A stretch of 64,000 nucleotides of DNA from Nostoc sp. UHCC 0702 (GTDB lineage Bacteria > Cyanobacteriota > Cyanobacteriia > Cyanobacteriales > Nostocaceae), in NCBI GenBank assembly GCA_017164015.1, contig CP071065.1, positions 3,376,501 to 3,440,500 on the forward strand. Direction: 5' to 3'. The notes beneath the pieces were generated by a model that worked only from the letters and a program-made list of their open reading frames with translations, did not search any database and was not told the DNA's origin. Position 1 is the stretch's first letter; each line of letters begins with the position of its first letter. The translations under genes and the position numbers were made by a program. Shown here piece by piece: positions 27,816 to 35,725 of this stretch.

Positions 27816-27986
27816 TCAGCTTTCATTTATCAACACACCTGCTTCCTTTTCAATACGGTCTAAAGCCTTCTTCGCTCTAAAAATAAGTCGCAAATAAGTT
27901 AACTGACTATTCCAAGCAGAACGAGGTAACAATGGTGGTTGAGAATCTGTAAAATTAGTGTTTCCTTCAGTAGAAATATTATTCAT
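27816..27986 (-). CDS. Small protein after the radical SAM gene (possible maturase partner)
   Basis: The 56-aa form starting MNNISTEGN contains a basic amphipathic helix, LTYLRLIFRAKKALDRI, at its centre. The frame is open for another 39 codons upstream, but those encode a run of SPVPSPQS from a GGGGACT heptamer array (about 28036-28072), so the shorter form is preferred. I do not recognise a family from sequence alone. Its place directly after the radical SAM maturase is where splicease systems encode PlpY, a small protein the enzyme requires; that is a positional argument, not a homology claim. It could also be unrelated. Confidence 0.5.
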   Translation of the reverse strand: MNNISTEGNTNFTDSQPPLLPRSAWNSQLTYLRLIFRAKKALDRIEKEAGVLINES

Positions 27987-28134
27987 AAAGAATGTGATAT
28001 AGCAATCCGATTTGATTTCTGAATCACTCGTAGAGGTAAGGGACTGGGGACTGGGGACTGGGGACTGGGAAGAAGGAATAAAGGTGTACTGAGTTTTGTT
28101 CAAAAATCAAATATGAGTCCTATATTTGCAGTGT

Positions 28135-29397
28135 TTAATTGCTGGAATTAACTAAAGATGGTATCAACTCTAATTCTGCTTCCCACCCTTGGGGCCATTG
28201 AATGCGATCGCTAGTAAAATGAAGTGGATCGTTTTCTGGCCAAGGAGCATTTATTGGTTCCTCAATCAGAGCAAATTCGCCATTATCAAAGGGATTTCCA
28301 TCCGCCCGACGTTGGAGAAATACTCGCTCCCGAATACCGCTTTTTTCCTGAGTGAGGGCGCGATGATGACAGTAAGGATTGTTACCTCGCTTGTCAAAGA
28401 AAACATGAGCAGTCCAACTACAACCACCACGACAGAGTTCTGCAAATTCGCAAGTTTTGCAGAAACCCCATAAGTGATCTGTGCCTTTGGGAGTACCAGC
28501 CCCTAAGTTAAACCGCAATTCTTCGGTTTCTTCAATAATTGTCCGCAGCGAATGGTCGCGGATGTTACCACCAGTGTAGGCTGTGGTAGGTAGTGAAGGA
28601 CAACCTTTGATAGCACCATCAGCTTCAATACCCAAAGCAGACAGTCCAGCGCTACATCCCTGCCAAAATGACCAAGCATCGCCACCCCGCAGCAGTCGCT
28701 CATAGGGGCCATAGTAGCCGATGTTATTCCCTGGCTGCACCTGCACCCCTTCTCGCTTTGCTCGTTGAGCAACACGAGCAATCATTGGGTATACATCCAG
28801 TAGTTCGTAAGGTTGGAGTAAAATATCGCTATTATCGGCAGCATTCCCCATCGGTACAGTTAACTGAATTTGCCAAGCGAAGATGCCAGCGTCGCGCAGA
28901 TGCTCGTAAATTTGGGGAAATTCTGGTGCAGACAGGCGATTGATTTGCGTATTGCAGCCGAAGGGGATACCTGCTTCCTTAAGGTGGCTCATGGTTTTAA
29001 ATGCCCATTGCCATGAACCTTGTTTGCCTCGTAGGCGATCGTGAGTCGCTTCTAAGCCATCAACCGACACAGAAACCACGCCAATACCAGCTTCCTTCAT
29101 CCGGTGGGCTGTGTCTAAGGTGATACCATAACCCCCGGTGGTCATCCCACACAACATCCCAGCTTTGGTAATTGCTTGGGCAATCTCTAGCCAGTCAGGA
29201 CGGAGAAAAGCTTCACCACCAATTATGGTAACTTCTGTAATTCCCACATCCGCCATTTGTTTGACTAAATCAAGGGCTTCTGCTGTGGAAAGTTCTTTTG
29301 CCCTTGTATGTCCAGCACGAGAGCCGCAGTGTTGACAGGCTAGATTACATTTAAGGGTAATTTCCCAAACTGCATAACTAATTCGGCGATAAGTCAT
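28135..29397 (-). CDS. Radical SAM/SPASM peptide maturase (Nif11-class, PlpX-like)
   Basis: A 420-aa enzyme. The radical SAM cluster motif CNLACQHC gives Cys17, Cys21 and Cys24, followed by the SAM-binding GGEAFLRPDW. A C-terminal SPASM domain carries Cys248, 266, 313, 316, 322, 326 and 343 (CKTCEFAELCRGGC) for auxiliary Fe-S clusters. This layout is that of maturases that act on Nif11-leader peptides in cyanobacteria; members include PlpX, which excises tyramine from XYG motifs and leaves an alpha-keto-beta-amide. The Nif11 precursor upstream carries two LYG motifs, which strongly suggests this reaction. GAGGGT precedes the ATG. Epimerase or cyclophane chemistry is the main alternative. Confidence 0.85.
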   Translation of the reverse strand: MTYRRISYAVWEITLKCNLACQHCGSRAGHTRAKELSTAEALDLVKQMADVGITEVTIIGGEAFLRPDWLEIAQAITKAGMLCGMTTGGYGITLDTAHRMKEAGIGVVSVSVDGLEATHDRLRGKQGSWQWAFKTMSHLKEAGIPFGCNTQINRLSAPEFPQIYEHLRDAGIFAWQIQLTVPMGNAADNSDILLQPYELLDVYPMIARVAQRAKREGVQVQPGNNIGYYGPYERLLRGGDAWSFWQGCSAGLSALGIEADGAIKGCPSLPTTAYTGGNIRDHSLRTIIEETEELRFNLGAGTPKGTDHLWGFCKTCEFAELCRGGCSWTAHVFFDKRGNNPYCHHRALTQEKSGIRERVFLQRRADGNPFDNGEFALIEEPINAPWPENDPLHFTSDRIQWPQGWEAELELIPSLVNSSN

Positions 29398-29550
29398 TAA
29401 AATACCCTCAATTATTTTTTCTAGAAAGGGACATACAGATACCGATTCGTCCTGAAAAATATTAGTTTTTTATTAAAACTCGCTAACAAGATTTTGAATT
29501 TTGATATTTTTTATTATCTGTGTTTTTGATTCTTCTTTAAATTTATGAAA

Positions 29551-29575
29551 GAGACGGACAAATCCCATCCGTCCC
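29551..29575 (-). terminator. Hairpin between Nif11 precursor and radical SAM gene (attenuator-like)
   Basis: GGGACGGA pairs with TCCGTCTC on the minus strand (7 of 8 positions), in the 215-base gap after the precursor stop. A partial terminator here would give more precursor than enzyme message, as is common in RiPP operons. The T-tract is weak. Confidence 0.5.
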
Positions 29576-29612
29576 TTTAAATTTAATCTCTTCTAATAGC
29601 AACAGTGGTTCG

Positions 29613-29945
29613 CTAAAGTATATCATCTGGCCGAATAACTCCATACAACAGTTGGTAGGGTGGCCAGACAACTCCATATAATGGTTGAAATATGGGCTTC
29701 CCAATTAATCCACCAAAAACTGCTGCCAGTTCTTCTTCACTTAAATCCTTGAGTTCACCTTCGTCAGCGGCAGACTCTAACAATTGAGCGGTATATTCTT
29801 CATACTCTTCTAGAGTAAAATCGTAGCCAGCAGCTTTAACTATTTGGCTACATTCTTCTTTACTCTTAACATTTTCAATTTGAGTACGGAAATCTTGATC
29901 ATTTGCTAGCTGTTGATAGAAAGCTTTAACATGTGCTAGAGACAT
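29613..29945 (-). CDS. Nif11-leader RiPP precursor with two LYG motifs
   Basis: A 110-aa precursor. Residues 1-79 are a Nif11-type leader (AFYQQLANDQDFRTQIENV, then AAGYDFTLEEY) ending LSEEELAAVFGG, where the exporter's C39 domain should cut after Gly79. The 31-residue core contains PLYGVVWPPYQ (88-98) and LLYGVIRPDDI (99-109): the same LYGV-x-x-P pattern repeated exactly 11 residues apart. Leu-Tyr-Gly fits the XYG motif at which splicease-type radical SAM enzymes remove tyramine, so two excisions are predicted. The core has no Cys, Ser or Thr, so it is not a substrate for the kinase/HopA1 pair. AGGAGC precedes the ATG. Confidence 0.88.
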   Translation of the reverse strand: MSLAHVKAFYQQLANDQDFRTQIENVKSKEECSQIVKAAGYDFTLEEYEEYTAQLLESAADEGELKDLSEEELAAVFGGLIGKPIFQPLYGVVWPPYQLLYGVIRPDDIL

Positions 29946-30024
29946 AATATTCTGCTCCTAATATTACTTAATTAAATCTTTGCGAGAAACTTCTTCACCG
30001 GAAAAACAGAAACTATAATTGTGC

Positions 30025-30462
30025 TTAACCAGCAGCTGGTTTTGACACTTCAATTGCTAGTTCAGACGGATTGTAGTTATCTGTAATTACTTGTGGACAA
30101 CGCATACAAGCTGCTTTACCTTCTTGGTTCCACCATCGACAATCTCGGCGGATAGAACAAGGGGGCAATTCCTCTGCGACTGCGGGTAATTTGTCAGCAA
30201 TTTGTTTCGCTAGACGACAATCTTGTCCATCAAAATGCAGGCAAGCTTTAGTGGCGCAAGGTGCCGCCATACGGAAAATTTCGGCGGGTGTAATTGGACT
30301 AGCTTTTGCTATCAGTTCATCAGTGATAGGTAGGGGCTGCTTGAGATAAGCTATACGGGGTTCTGCAACTGTTCCACTGATAATGCCGAAAACAACACTA
30401 TCCACCGATTCTGCTCTAGCACTGGGGCAAAGTGTAGTTTTATCAGCAGCAATATCTTCCAT
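30025..30462 (-). CDS. Cys-rich protein of unknown function in the RiPP operon
   Basis: I do not recognise a family. The 145-aa protein starts MEDIAADKTTLCPSARAES and has a Cys-poor first half. The second half holds seven Cys: CATKACLHFDGQDC (about 69-82) and CSIRRDCRWW (from about 101), then CMRC (118-121). The spacing suggests a metal or Fe-S site. GGAGG precedes the ATG by nine bases, a clear sign of translation. It lies 30 bases after the 77-aa precursor and 79 before the Nif11 precursor. An electron donor or a redox partner for the radical SAM enzyme, or a recognition or leader-binding protein, are possibilities, none shown by the sequence. Confidence 0.65.
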   Translation of the reverse strand: MEDIAADKTTLCPSARAESVDSVVFGIISGTVAEPRIAYLKQPLPITDELIAKASPITPAEIFRMAAPCATKACLHFDGQDCRLAKQIADKLPAVAEELPPCSIRRDCRWWNQEGKAACMRCPQVITDNYNPSELAIEVSKPAAG

Positions 30463-30492
30463 TAATTAAGCCTCCAGTGAAGAAAATATTTA

Positions 30493-30726
30493 TCAATATA
30501 AGGATGATAAGGATGGAGGTTCAGGAGCTATGAGTCCTATAGTAATAGGAGGCTTAAAAATCACAATTCCACCTGCAACGCTTTCTGCTTCCGCATCAGA
30601 TATAGATAACAAAGCTTCTTCTGAATCCAAAGCTTCGTTCCGACGTGCCACAGCATTTTTCACAGCATCATCAATCAAATCGTTAATTTCAATTTGGCTG
30701 TTGTACGTTCTTTTGTGTTCTGCCAT
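30493..30726 (-). CDS. RiPP precursor peptide, 77 aa, VAGG leader end
   Basis: The leader (1-53) is hydrophilic and helical (IEINDLIDDAVKNAVARR, then EEALLSISDAEAESVAGG) and ends in Gly52-Gly53, a C39 cleavage site. The 24-residue core is IVIFKPPITIGLIAPEPP followed by SLSSLY: Pro-rich, with one Thr and three Ser and no Cys. The Ser/Thr make it the best candidate substrate of the kinase/HopA1 pair, though without Cys no lanthionine ring can form inside it. AAAGGATAA lies upstream of the ATG. It is the first gene of the leftward operon. The leader is unlike both other precursors. Confidence 0.78.
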   Translation of the reverse strand: MAEHKRTYNSQIEINDLIDDAVKNAVARRNEALDSEEALLSISDAEAESVAGGIVIFKPPITIGLIAPEPPSLSSLY

Positions 30727-31224
30727 TTCGATTATCCTTTTAATTTATGACTAGATTTCACCTTAACTACTGAATAGTTTGATAGCCTGAAACCATTGTA
30801 GAACTCAGTAAAATCATTGAAAAATTTTTCGGGACTTTTTCTAAGACAGAAGTGAACCCTTTATGTCACTAAATTCGAGAACCTACTTCTAGGCATACAG
30901 CTGGCGTAGCTGACACTTAGTGCAAACTACACAGTTTAGTATTAAAAATAGGGTTTTATATTTGCAAAATGGTGAGGCCAAGCGTGATTGTTGGGACGCG
31001 ATCGCACCAACGTCACGCGAACCAGCGATCGCGTCCTTTGATAACTCCCAAGAGTGAATAACGGATTTGAAATTTAGGATTTTTCCTTTAATCCAAAATC
31101 CCCAATCTAAAATAGCTAAAATTGGCGTCTCTCCTGACTAGTTTTGGTCAAATCAATTGCAGCAAGTTAACCAGCTACTAGCCACAATTGATTTAACAGG
31201 TAACGCTTAAGAGGAAACAGACAG
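30727..31224. other. Divergent promoter region of the RiPP operon and a radical SAM gene
   Basis: No gene is supported. It holds a 12-bp inverted repeat GGACGCGATCGC / GCGATCGCGTCC (30994-31005, 31025-31036), built on HIP1 sites, and a 10-bp inverted repeat AAATCAATTG / CAATTGATTT (31150-31159, 31185-31194) shortly before the rightward gene, which could be an operator. The promoter of the leftward precursor operon should lie near 30730-30800. Confidence 0.5.
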
Positions 31225-31848
31225 ATGGAACCTAAGCCAACCAACCCACCGCAAGAACTCATAGAAATTCCCTCTGGCTATTTGAACATCATGGGTTACG
31301 TTGATGAATCAGAGGTGAATGGCCCTGGTTGTCGTGCTGTCGTCTGGGTACAAGGTTGTGTACGTGAGTGTCCTGGCTGCTTTAATCCTGAGTCTTGGTC
31401 ATTTGAGATTAATCAACTGATTTCTGTTGATACTCTCGCCGAGAAGATCCTGAGTAAACCTCGCAACACAGGCGTAACATTCTCTGGTGGAGAACCCTTT
31501 TGGCAAGCATCTGCATTAGCATCTCTAGCCCGCAAGCTAAAAGCTGCTGGTTTAAATGTGATGTCTTTTACTGGGTTCACCCTGAAGCAACTACAATCGG
31601 AATCTGCACCTCCAGATTCTCAAGCATTGCTAGAACAATTAGATATCCTGATTGACGGGCCTTTTGTGGAGTCTCTAGCAATTAATTCTCCCAACTCTCC
31701 GGTTTCGTCTCGCAATCAAAGGGTTCATGTGTTGAACCCTGCTTTGGCAGATCAGATTACTTGGGCAAGCGACCAAATAGAAGTTCACATCCTTAAGGAT
31801 GGTAGCCGCATTGTTACTGGCTATCAAGGTTGGTTAGAGATGACGTAA
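31225..31848 (+). CDS. Radical SAM activating enzyme, NrdG/PFL-activase type
   Basis: The 207-aa protein is of the short activase type: the cluster motif QGCVRECPGC gives Cys45, 49 and 52, followed by VTFSGGEPFWQ for SAM binding. There is no SPASM domain. Relatives make a glycyl radical in anaerobic ribonucleotide reductase or pyruvate formate-lyase; no such partner gene is in the window. It begins divergently from the RiPP operon about 500 bases away, behind AAGAGGAAAC. A role in peptide maturation is possible but not supported by its architecture. Confidence 0.8.
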   Translation: MEPKPTNPPQELIEIPSGYLNIMGYVDESEVNGPGCRAVVWVQGCVRECPGCFNPESWSFEINQLISVDTLAEKILSKPRNTGVTFSGGEPFWQASALASLARKLKAAGLNVMSFTGFTLKQLQSESAPPDSQALLEQLDILIDGPFVESLAINSPNSPVSSRNQRVHVLNPALADQITWASDQIEVHILKDGSRIVTGYQGWLEMT

Positions 31849-32134
31849 ATATACGTAAATTCCATTAATCTCATCCCGCTAACCCCCTTTCATACTGTTT
31901 TACTTTAATGTTGATACAAATAGGAGGCAGGGGGGCAGGGGGGCAGGGGAAAAGAATTTGTATTAAGTCAACTGGTATCAAAAAAGGCGGAGGGGTAAGT
32001 TTTAACAGCTCATATTTTCTCTTGAAAATAACATACATAAATCAGAAAAATTTGTATAAGATGGACTGATCAATAAGCAATTAATCTGAAAGGATAAATT
32101 GCTTACTTTCTCTAGTCCTAAAATTTGAAAATAG
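31849..32134. other. Spacer with a G-rich heptamer run
   Basis: A GGCAGGGGG run (about 31925-31950) is the only clear structure. No gene is supported. Confidence 0.5.
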
Positions 32135-32281
32135 ATGAACAGAAAATTTATCTTGGCTTTGCTTTCCAGCCCCGCAGTATTTATGCCTATGTTGTCTATG
32201 GTCATGATGTCCCGACCAGCTCATGCTAGTCAAATAGCAACTCCTGCGGCTACTAAACTAATTTCTTTTTCTAAGGCTTGA
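32135..32281 (+). CDS. Small predicted secreted peptide, 48 aa
   Basis: MNRKFILALLSSPAVFMPML is a signal-peptide-like start (two basic residues, then a hydrophobic stretch), continuing SMVMMSRPAHA with an AxA-type cleavage site at about residue 31. The remaining 17 residues are SQIATPAATKLISFSKA. The gene ends 20 bases before the convergent mutS gene. It does not carry the RGSGR motif of PatS/HetN. I do not recognise a family, and it could be the remnant of a longer secreted protein. Confidence 0.55.
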   Translation: MNRKFILALLSSPAVFMPMLSMVMMSRPAHASQIATPAATKLISFSKA

Positions 32282-32300
32282 ATTTTGCGATCGCACGCTT

Positions 32301-34982
32301 TTAGTCTAAATTCTTTAACCCGATCGCAATCTTACTGTGTTTCTCAATTTGCCCCATTACTTGTTTAGCCCGTTGAATAACTACCGCTGGTAAACCTGCC
32401 AATCTTCCGGCTTCAATGCCGTAGGATTTATCAGCGCCTCCCGGTTGGACTTGATGTAAAAATATAATTTGGTCGGGTAATTCTTTCACTGTCACTTGAT
32501 AATTAGCGACATTCGGTAACATACCAGCTAATTCATTTAATTCATGATAGTGAGTAGCAAAAATCGTCCGCGCCCTAATTTCTGTAGCTAAATATTCCGC
32601 CACCGCCCAAGCTATAGAAAGACCATCAAAGGTAGCTGTTCCCCGACCAATTTCATCTAATAATACCAATGACCTTGAAGTTGCATGGTTGAGAATATTT
32701 GCGGTTTCATTCATTTCTACCATGAAGGTAGATTGACCAGTTGCCAAATCATCAACGGCACCGACACGGGTGAAAATGCGATCGCATATTCCCAACCTAG
32801 CAAATTTGGCTGGGATAAAACTCCCAATTTGCGCCATTAACTGAATCAAACCCACCTGGCGCAAATAACAACTTTTGCCGCTGGCGTTTGGGCCAGTGAG
32901 GATAATTAAATCGGGGTTGTCAGTTGTCTTTTGTCCAGGGTCATTTGTCCTTTGTTCTTGGTTATCTACTAATGACAACTGACCACTGACAACTGACTCT
33001 TGACCTTGGTTATCTGCTAATGACAACTGACTACTGACTACTGACTCTTGCCCTAATTGTGTCGAATTAGGCACAAAGAAACCCGCAGGTAAAGACTGTT
33101 CCACCACCGGATGACGCCCATCAACAATTGCTATTTCTCGTCCTGGTGACATTTCTGGACGACAGTAACCTTGTTGGACAGCCAATTCAGCTAAACCACA
33201 CAACACATCCGCCGCCGCGACTGCGCGGGAAAGGTTGCGAATTACCTCGGCTTGTTGTGCTACTTCTTCGCGCAATGCTATGAAAATCTCGTATTCTAAC
33301 TGATTTAAATCATCCCGCGCTGTGAGAATCCGCGCTTCTCGTTCTTTCAAATCTGGGGTGATGTAACGTTCCTCGTTCGTCAGGGTTTGCTTGCGGATGT
33401 AATTCGCGGGTACTTGGTCGGCTTTGGCACGGGAAATACTGATGTAGTAACCAAAGGTTTTATTAAATCCTACCTTCAACGTCGGTATTCCCGTTCTCGC
33501 CCTTTCGTCAACTTCTAAATTAGCTATCCATTGCTGGTCTGCTTGTACAGTCGCCTTTCTCTCATCGAGTTGTGGGTTGATTCCCGGACGAATCAAACCG
33601 CCTTCTTTAATATGTATGGGCGGCGACTCTACAAGATGGGCGTGTAATTTTTGTGCCAATTCTTCTAGGATAGGCGGCACTTTCTGTAAAGCTTTCAAAA
33701 AGGGAGAATTTGCATCTACCACTAAGCGAGATAATTCTGGTAAGCGTGAGAGGGAATCAGCCAAGGCTACTAAATCTCTAGCATTAGCTCTACCAGAACC
33801 CGCCCTTCCTGTCAACCGTTCTAAGTCATAAATTTGTCGCAACAACTGCCGCAAATCTTGACGCAGAGTAGTATTTTCTCGCAATTCTTCGATTGTATCT
33901 TGCCGCGATCGCACGCCTTTAATATCAATTAGCGGTTGCAACAACCACCGCCGCAACGCCCGCCCGCCCATTGCTGTGCTGGTTCTATCCAATGCCCAAA
34001 GTAAAGAACCGTGATAAGTGCCATCCCGCACAGTTTGGGTAATTTCCAAGTTTCTGCGGGTTTGATGGTCAACAATTAGATAATCGGTGGTTGTATAGGT
34101 GCGTAACCTTTGTAGGGAAATGGGGTTTTCTTTTTGCGTATCTTCCAAATATTCCAAAAGACCGCCAGCGGCGCGGACAGCCAGGGGAAGATGGTCACAA
34201 CCGAGACCTTCCAGCGATCGCACTTTAAATTTCTGCAATAATTTCGGTCTAGCTTCACCTTGGGAAAAGGGTACTTGCGATCGCAAGCTATAACAAAATG
34301 ATGGCGGTAAACATTGCGGTAAATGCGGTGAAGTTTCTCCCGGACGCAGCAAACTACCCAAATCAGGGGCGTTGGTAGGAACCAGTACCTCCGCAGGCTG
34401 CAAACGCATTAATTCTTGTGTGAGGTGTTCTAAATCACTGCCTTGGGTGGTGAGGAATTCCCCTGTAGATATATCTGCATAAGCTAAGCCCCAATGAGTC
34501 CCCACAATTACCACAGCCGCTAAGTAATTATTGCGACTTGATTTTAACATGCCTTCTTCGAGCAAAGTGCCTGGGGTGAGGATGCGTGTTACCTCGCGCC
34601 GCACTAACCGACCTGTAGCTTCGGCTGCATCTTCCACTTGGTCGCAAATTACCACAGCAAAGCCTTTTTCCACCAATAGGGTGGTGTAGCGTTCCCAGGA
34701 GTGATGCGGAACACCGGACATCGCCACCCGTCCTTGTTCCCCGGCTTGTTTGCTAGTGAGGACTAATTCTAATTCTTGGGCTAGTGTGACAGCATCTTGG
34801 AAATAGCATTCAAAGAAATCTCCTACCCGATACAGCAACACCGCGTGAGGATATTTATCCTTTGTCTCGACATAGTGGAGGTACATTTGGCTTAGCTTAC
34901 TGCGGTCTACCTGTCGATGGTCACAAATAAAAGTACTTGCGTCGGGCTTGGTAGATGGAGTGTCAGGTTGAGAAGCAGTCAT
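32301..34982 (-). CDS. mutS: DNA mismatch repair protein MutS, with an internal STRR insert
   Basis: An 893-aa mismatch-recognition ATPase. The N-terminal mismatch-binding domain has [20 protein letters not shown] with the Phe of the F-x-E motif (VGDFFE); the ATPase has Walker [11 protein letters not shown] (about 692-701), then [12 protein letters not shown] and [16 protein letters not shown]. Between the connector and the ATPase, residues about 640-685 are a low-complexity stretch of [15 protein letters not shown] repeats coded by heptanucleotide STRRs (32925-33065). The reading frame is kept, so the protein should be made, but the insert lies just before the Walker A strand and may be a flexible loop. 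No mutL is adjacent. Confidence 0.95.
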   Translation of the reverse strand: MTASQPDTPSTKPDASTFICDHRQVDRSKLSQMYLHYVETKDKYPHAVLLYRVGDFFECYFQDAVTLAQELELVLTSKQAGEQGRVAMSGVPHHSWERYTTLLVEKGFAVVICDQVEDAAEATGRLVRREVTRILTPGTLLEEGMLKSSRNNYLAAVVIVGTHWGLAYADISTGEFLTTQGSDLEHLTQELMRLQPAEVLVPTNAPDLGSLLRPGETSPHLPQCLPPSFCYSLRSQVPFSQGEARPKLLQKFKVRSLEGLGCDHLPLAVRAAGGLLEYLEDTQKENPISLQRLRTYTTTDYLIVDHQTRRNLEITQTVRDGTYHGSLLWALDRTSTAMGGRALRRWLLQPLIDIKGVRSRQDTIEELRENTTLRQDLRQLLRQIYDLERLTGRAGSGRANARDLVALADSLSRLPELSRLVVDANSPFLKALQKVPPILEELAQKLHAHLVESPPIHIKEGGLIRPGINPQLDERKATVQADQQWIANLEVDERARTGIPTLKVGFNKTFGYYISISRAKADQVPANYIRKQTLTNEERYITPDLKEREARILTARDDLNQLEYEIFIALREEVAQQAEVIRNLSRAVAAADVLCGLAELAVQQGYCRPEMSPGREIAIVDGRHPVVEQSLPAGFFVPNSTQLGQESVVSSQLSLADNQGQESVVSGQLSLVDNQEQRTNDPGQKTTDNPDLIILTGPNASGKSCYLRQVGLIQLMAQIGSFIPAKFARLGICDRIFTRVGAVDDLATGQSTFMVEMNETANILNHATSRSLVLLDEIGRGTATFDGLSIAWAVAEYLATEIRARTIFATHYHELNELAGMLPNVANYQVTVKELPDQIIFLHQVQPGGADKSYGIEAGRLAGLPAVVIQRAKQVMGQIEKHSKIAIGLKNLD
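32925..33065. repeat. In-frame STRR insertion within mutS
   Basis: Tandem TGACAACTGACCACTGAC and CTACTGACTACTGACT heptamers, and a second longer duplication of a TTGGTTATCTRCTAATGAC unit (about 32960 and 33008), add roughly 45 codons to the gene. The same heptamers fill intergenic spaces elsewhere, e.g. at 46280-46392. Confidence 0.8.
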
Positions 34983-35080
34983 AGATGCTAGGAGTTACGC
35001 ACAAAAAAGCCACAATATCCGATGATAACGTGATGTGAAAGTTGAGGGGCGATCGCTTGGAGTTTTTTTATGCTTTTTTT

Positions 35081-35359
35081 CTAATATTCTCCATAGCAAC
35101 TGCAAGTGCAAAGCGCAGAGTTTAACACAGCCTTGATATTTGACTCACTTAACCATTCTTCACGAGAAACTCCAGCTTGTCGCAATAGCCGGGATAATAG
35201 ACCCAAACAAATATTACCCTCATGAGGATTAGGAAGAATCACAGTCACATCACCTCGCCGCATTTGTGGATGCTTTCCTCCGGCGTATGGGCCTTCAAAG
35301 CCTAACTCTTGCAGACGCTTCACTAAATTACGCCAAGAAACAGGGGTTAACTTAGACAT
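35081..35359 (-). CDS. hicA: HicA-family mRNA interferase toxin
   Basis: The 92-aa protein has the HicA double-stranded-RNA-binding-like fold: MSKLTPVSWRNLVKRLQELGF, GGKHPQMRRGDVTVILPNP with the catalytic His of the GKHxxM motif, and a helix at LGLLSRLLRQAGVSREEWL. HicA cleaves mRNA independently of ribosomes unless bound by HicB. It lies 64 bases downstream of the hicB-like gene. The last 25 residues (Cys-rich) extend beyond the usual length and may be accidental. Confidence 0.85.
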   Translation of the reverse strand: MSKLTPVSWRNLVKRLQELGFEGPYAGGKHPQMRRGDVTVILPNPHEGNICLGLLSRLLRQAGVSREEWLSESNIKAVLNSALCTCSCYGEY

Positions 35360-35423
35360 TTTAATATAGATGTGGTCAATTCATGCAGGTTCATACCAAC
35401 AATTACGGGAACCCTTAGGCTTT

Positions 35424-35669
35424 TTATACAGGTTTAATCAATTCATTAAGGTTCATAGCAGCAATTACGGGTATCGTTAACCCCAAATGTAACCGTAGTG
35501 CTAGCCAGTCACTTAAAGCTTCTCTTAATTCCCGCCTGCATCCTTCTAAAGTTTGATGACTAGCCCAGACTCCTTGTAAGCCTGGAATTTCAGCCCAATA
35601 TGTTTGATCATCTTCAATGATTTCATAAACCGCCAATTCCATTGCTTGGTCAATGTAACTTGCCAGCAT
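35424..35669 (-). CDS. hicB: HicB-family antitoxin
   Basis: An 81-aa HicB protein starting MLASYIDQAMELAVYEIIED, with WAEIPGLQGVWASHQTLEGCRRELREAL matching the partly degraded RNase H-like HicB core. The ATG at 35669 was preferred to an upstream in-frame start because homologues begin at the MLxxYIDxAM motif. There is no C-terminal DNA-binding extension, so it is of the short type. It precedes hicA and follows the AAA ATPase gene on the same strand. Confidence 0.8.
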   Translation of the reverse strand: MLASYIDQAMELAVYEIIEDDQTYWAEIPGLQGVWASHQTLEGCRRELREALSDWLALRLHLGLTIPVIAAMNLNELIKPV

Positions 35670-35725
35670 CACAATTAAACAACCCAATACTCTACCTCAA
35701 TTTAGCTTTTAGTGGTGGCGATCGC

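Noticed and set aside
31225..31848. Activase-like radical SAM gene as part of the RiPP pathway
   Set aside because: It lacks a SPASM or leader-binding domain and its fold is that of glycyl-radical activases; proximity alone is not enough.
32135..32281. PatS/HetN-like heterocyst inhibitor
   Set aside because: The RGSGR pentapeptide is absent.
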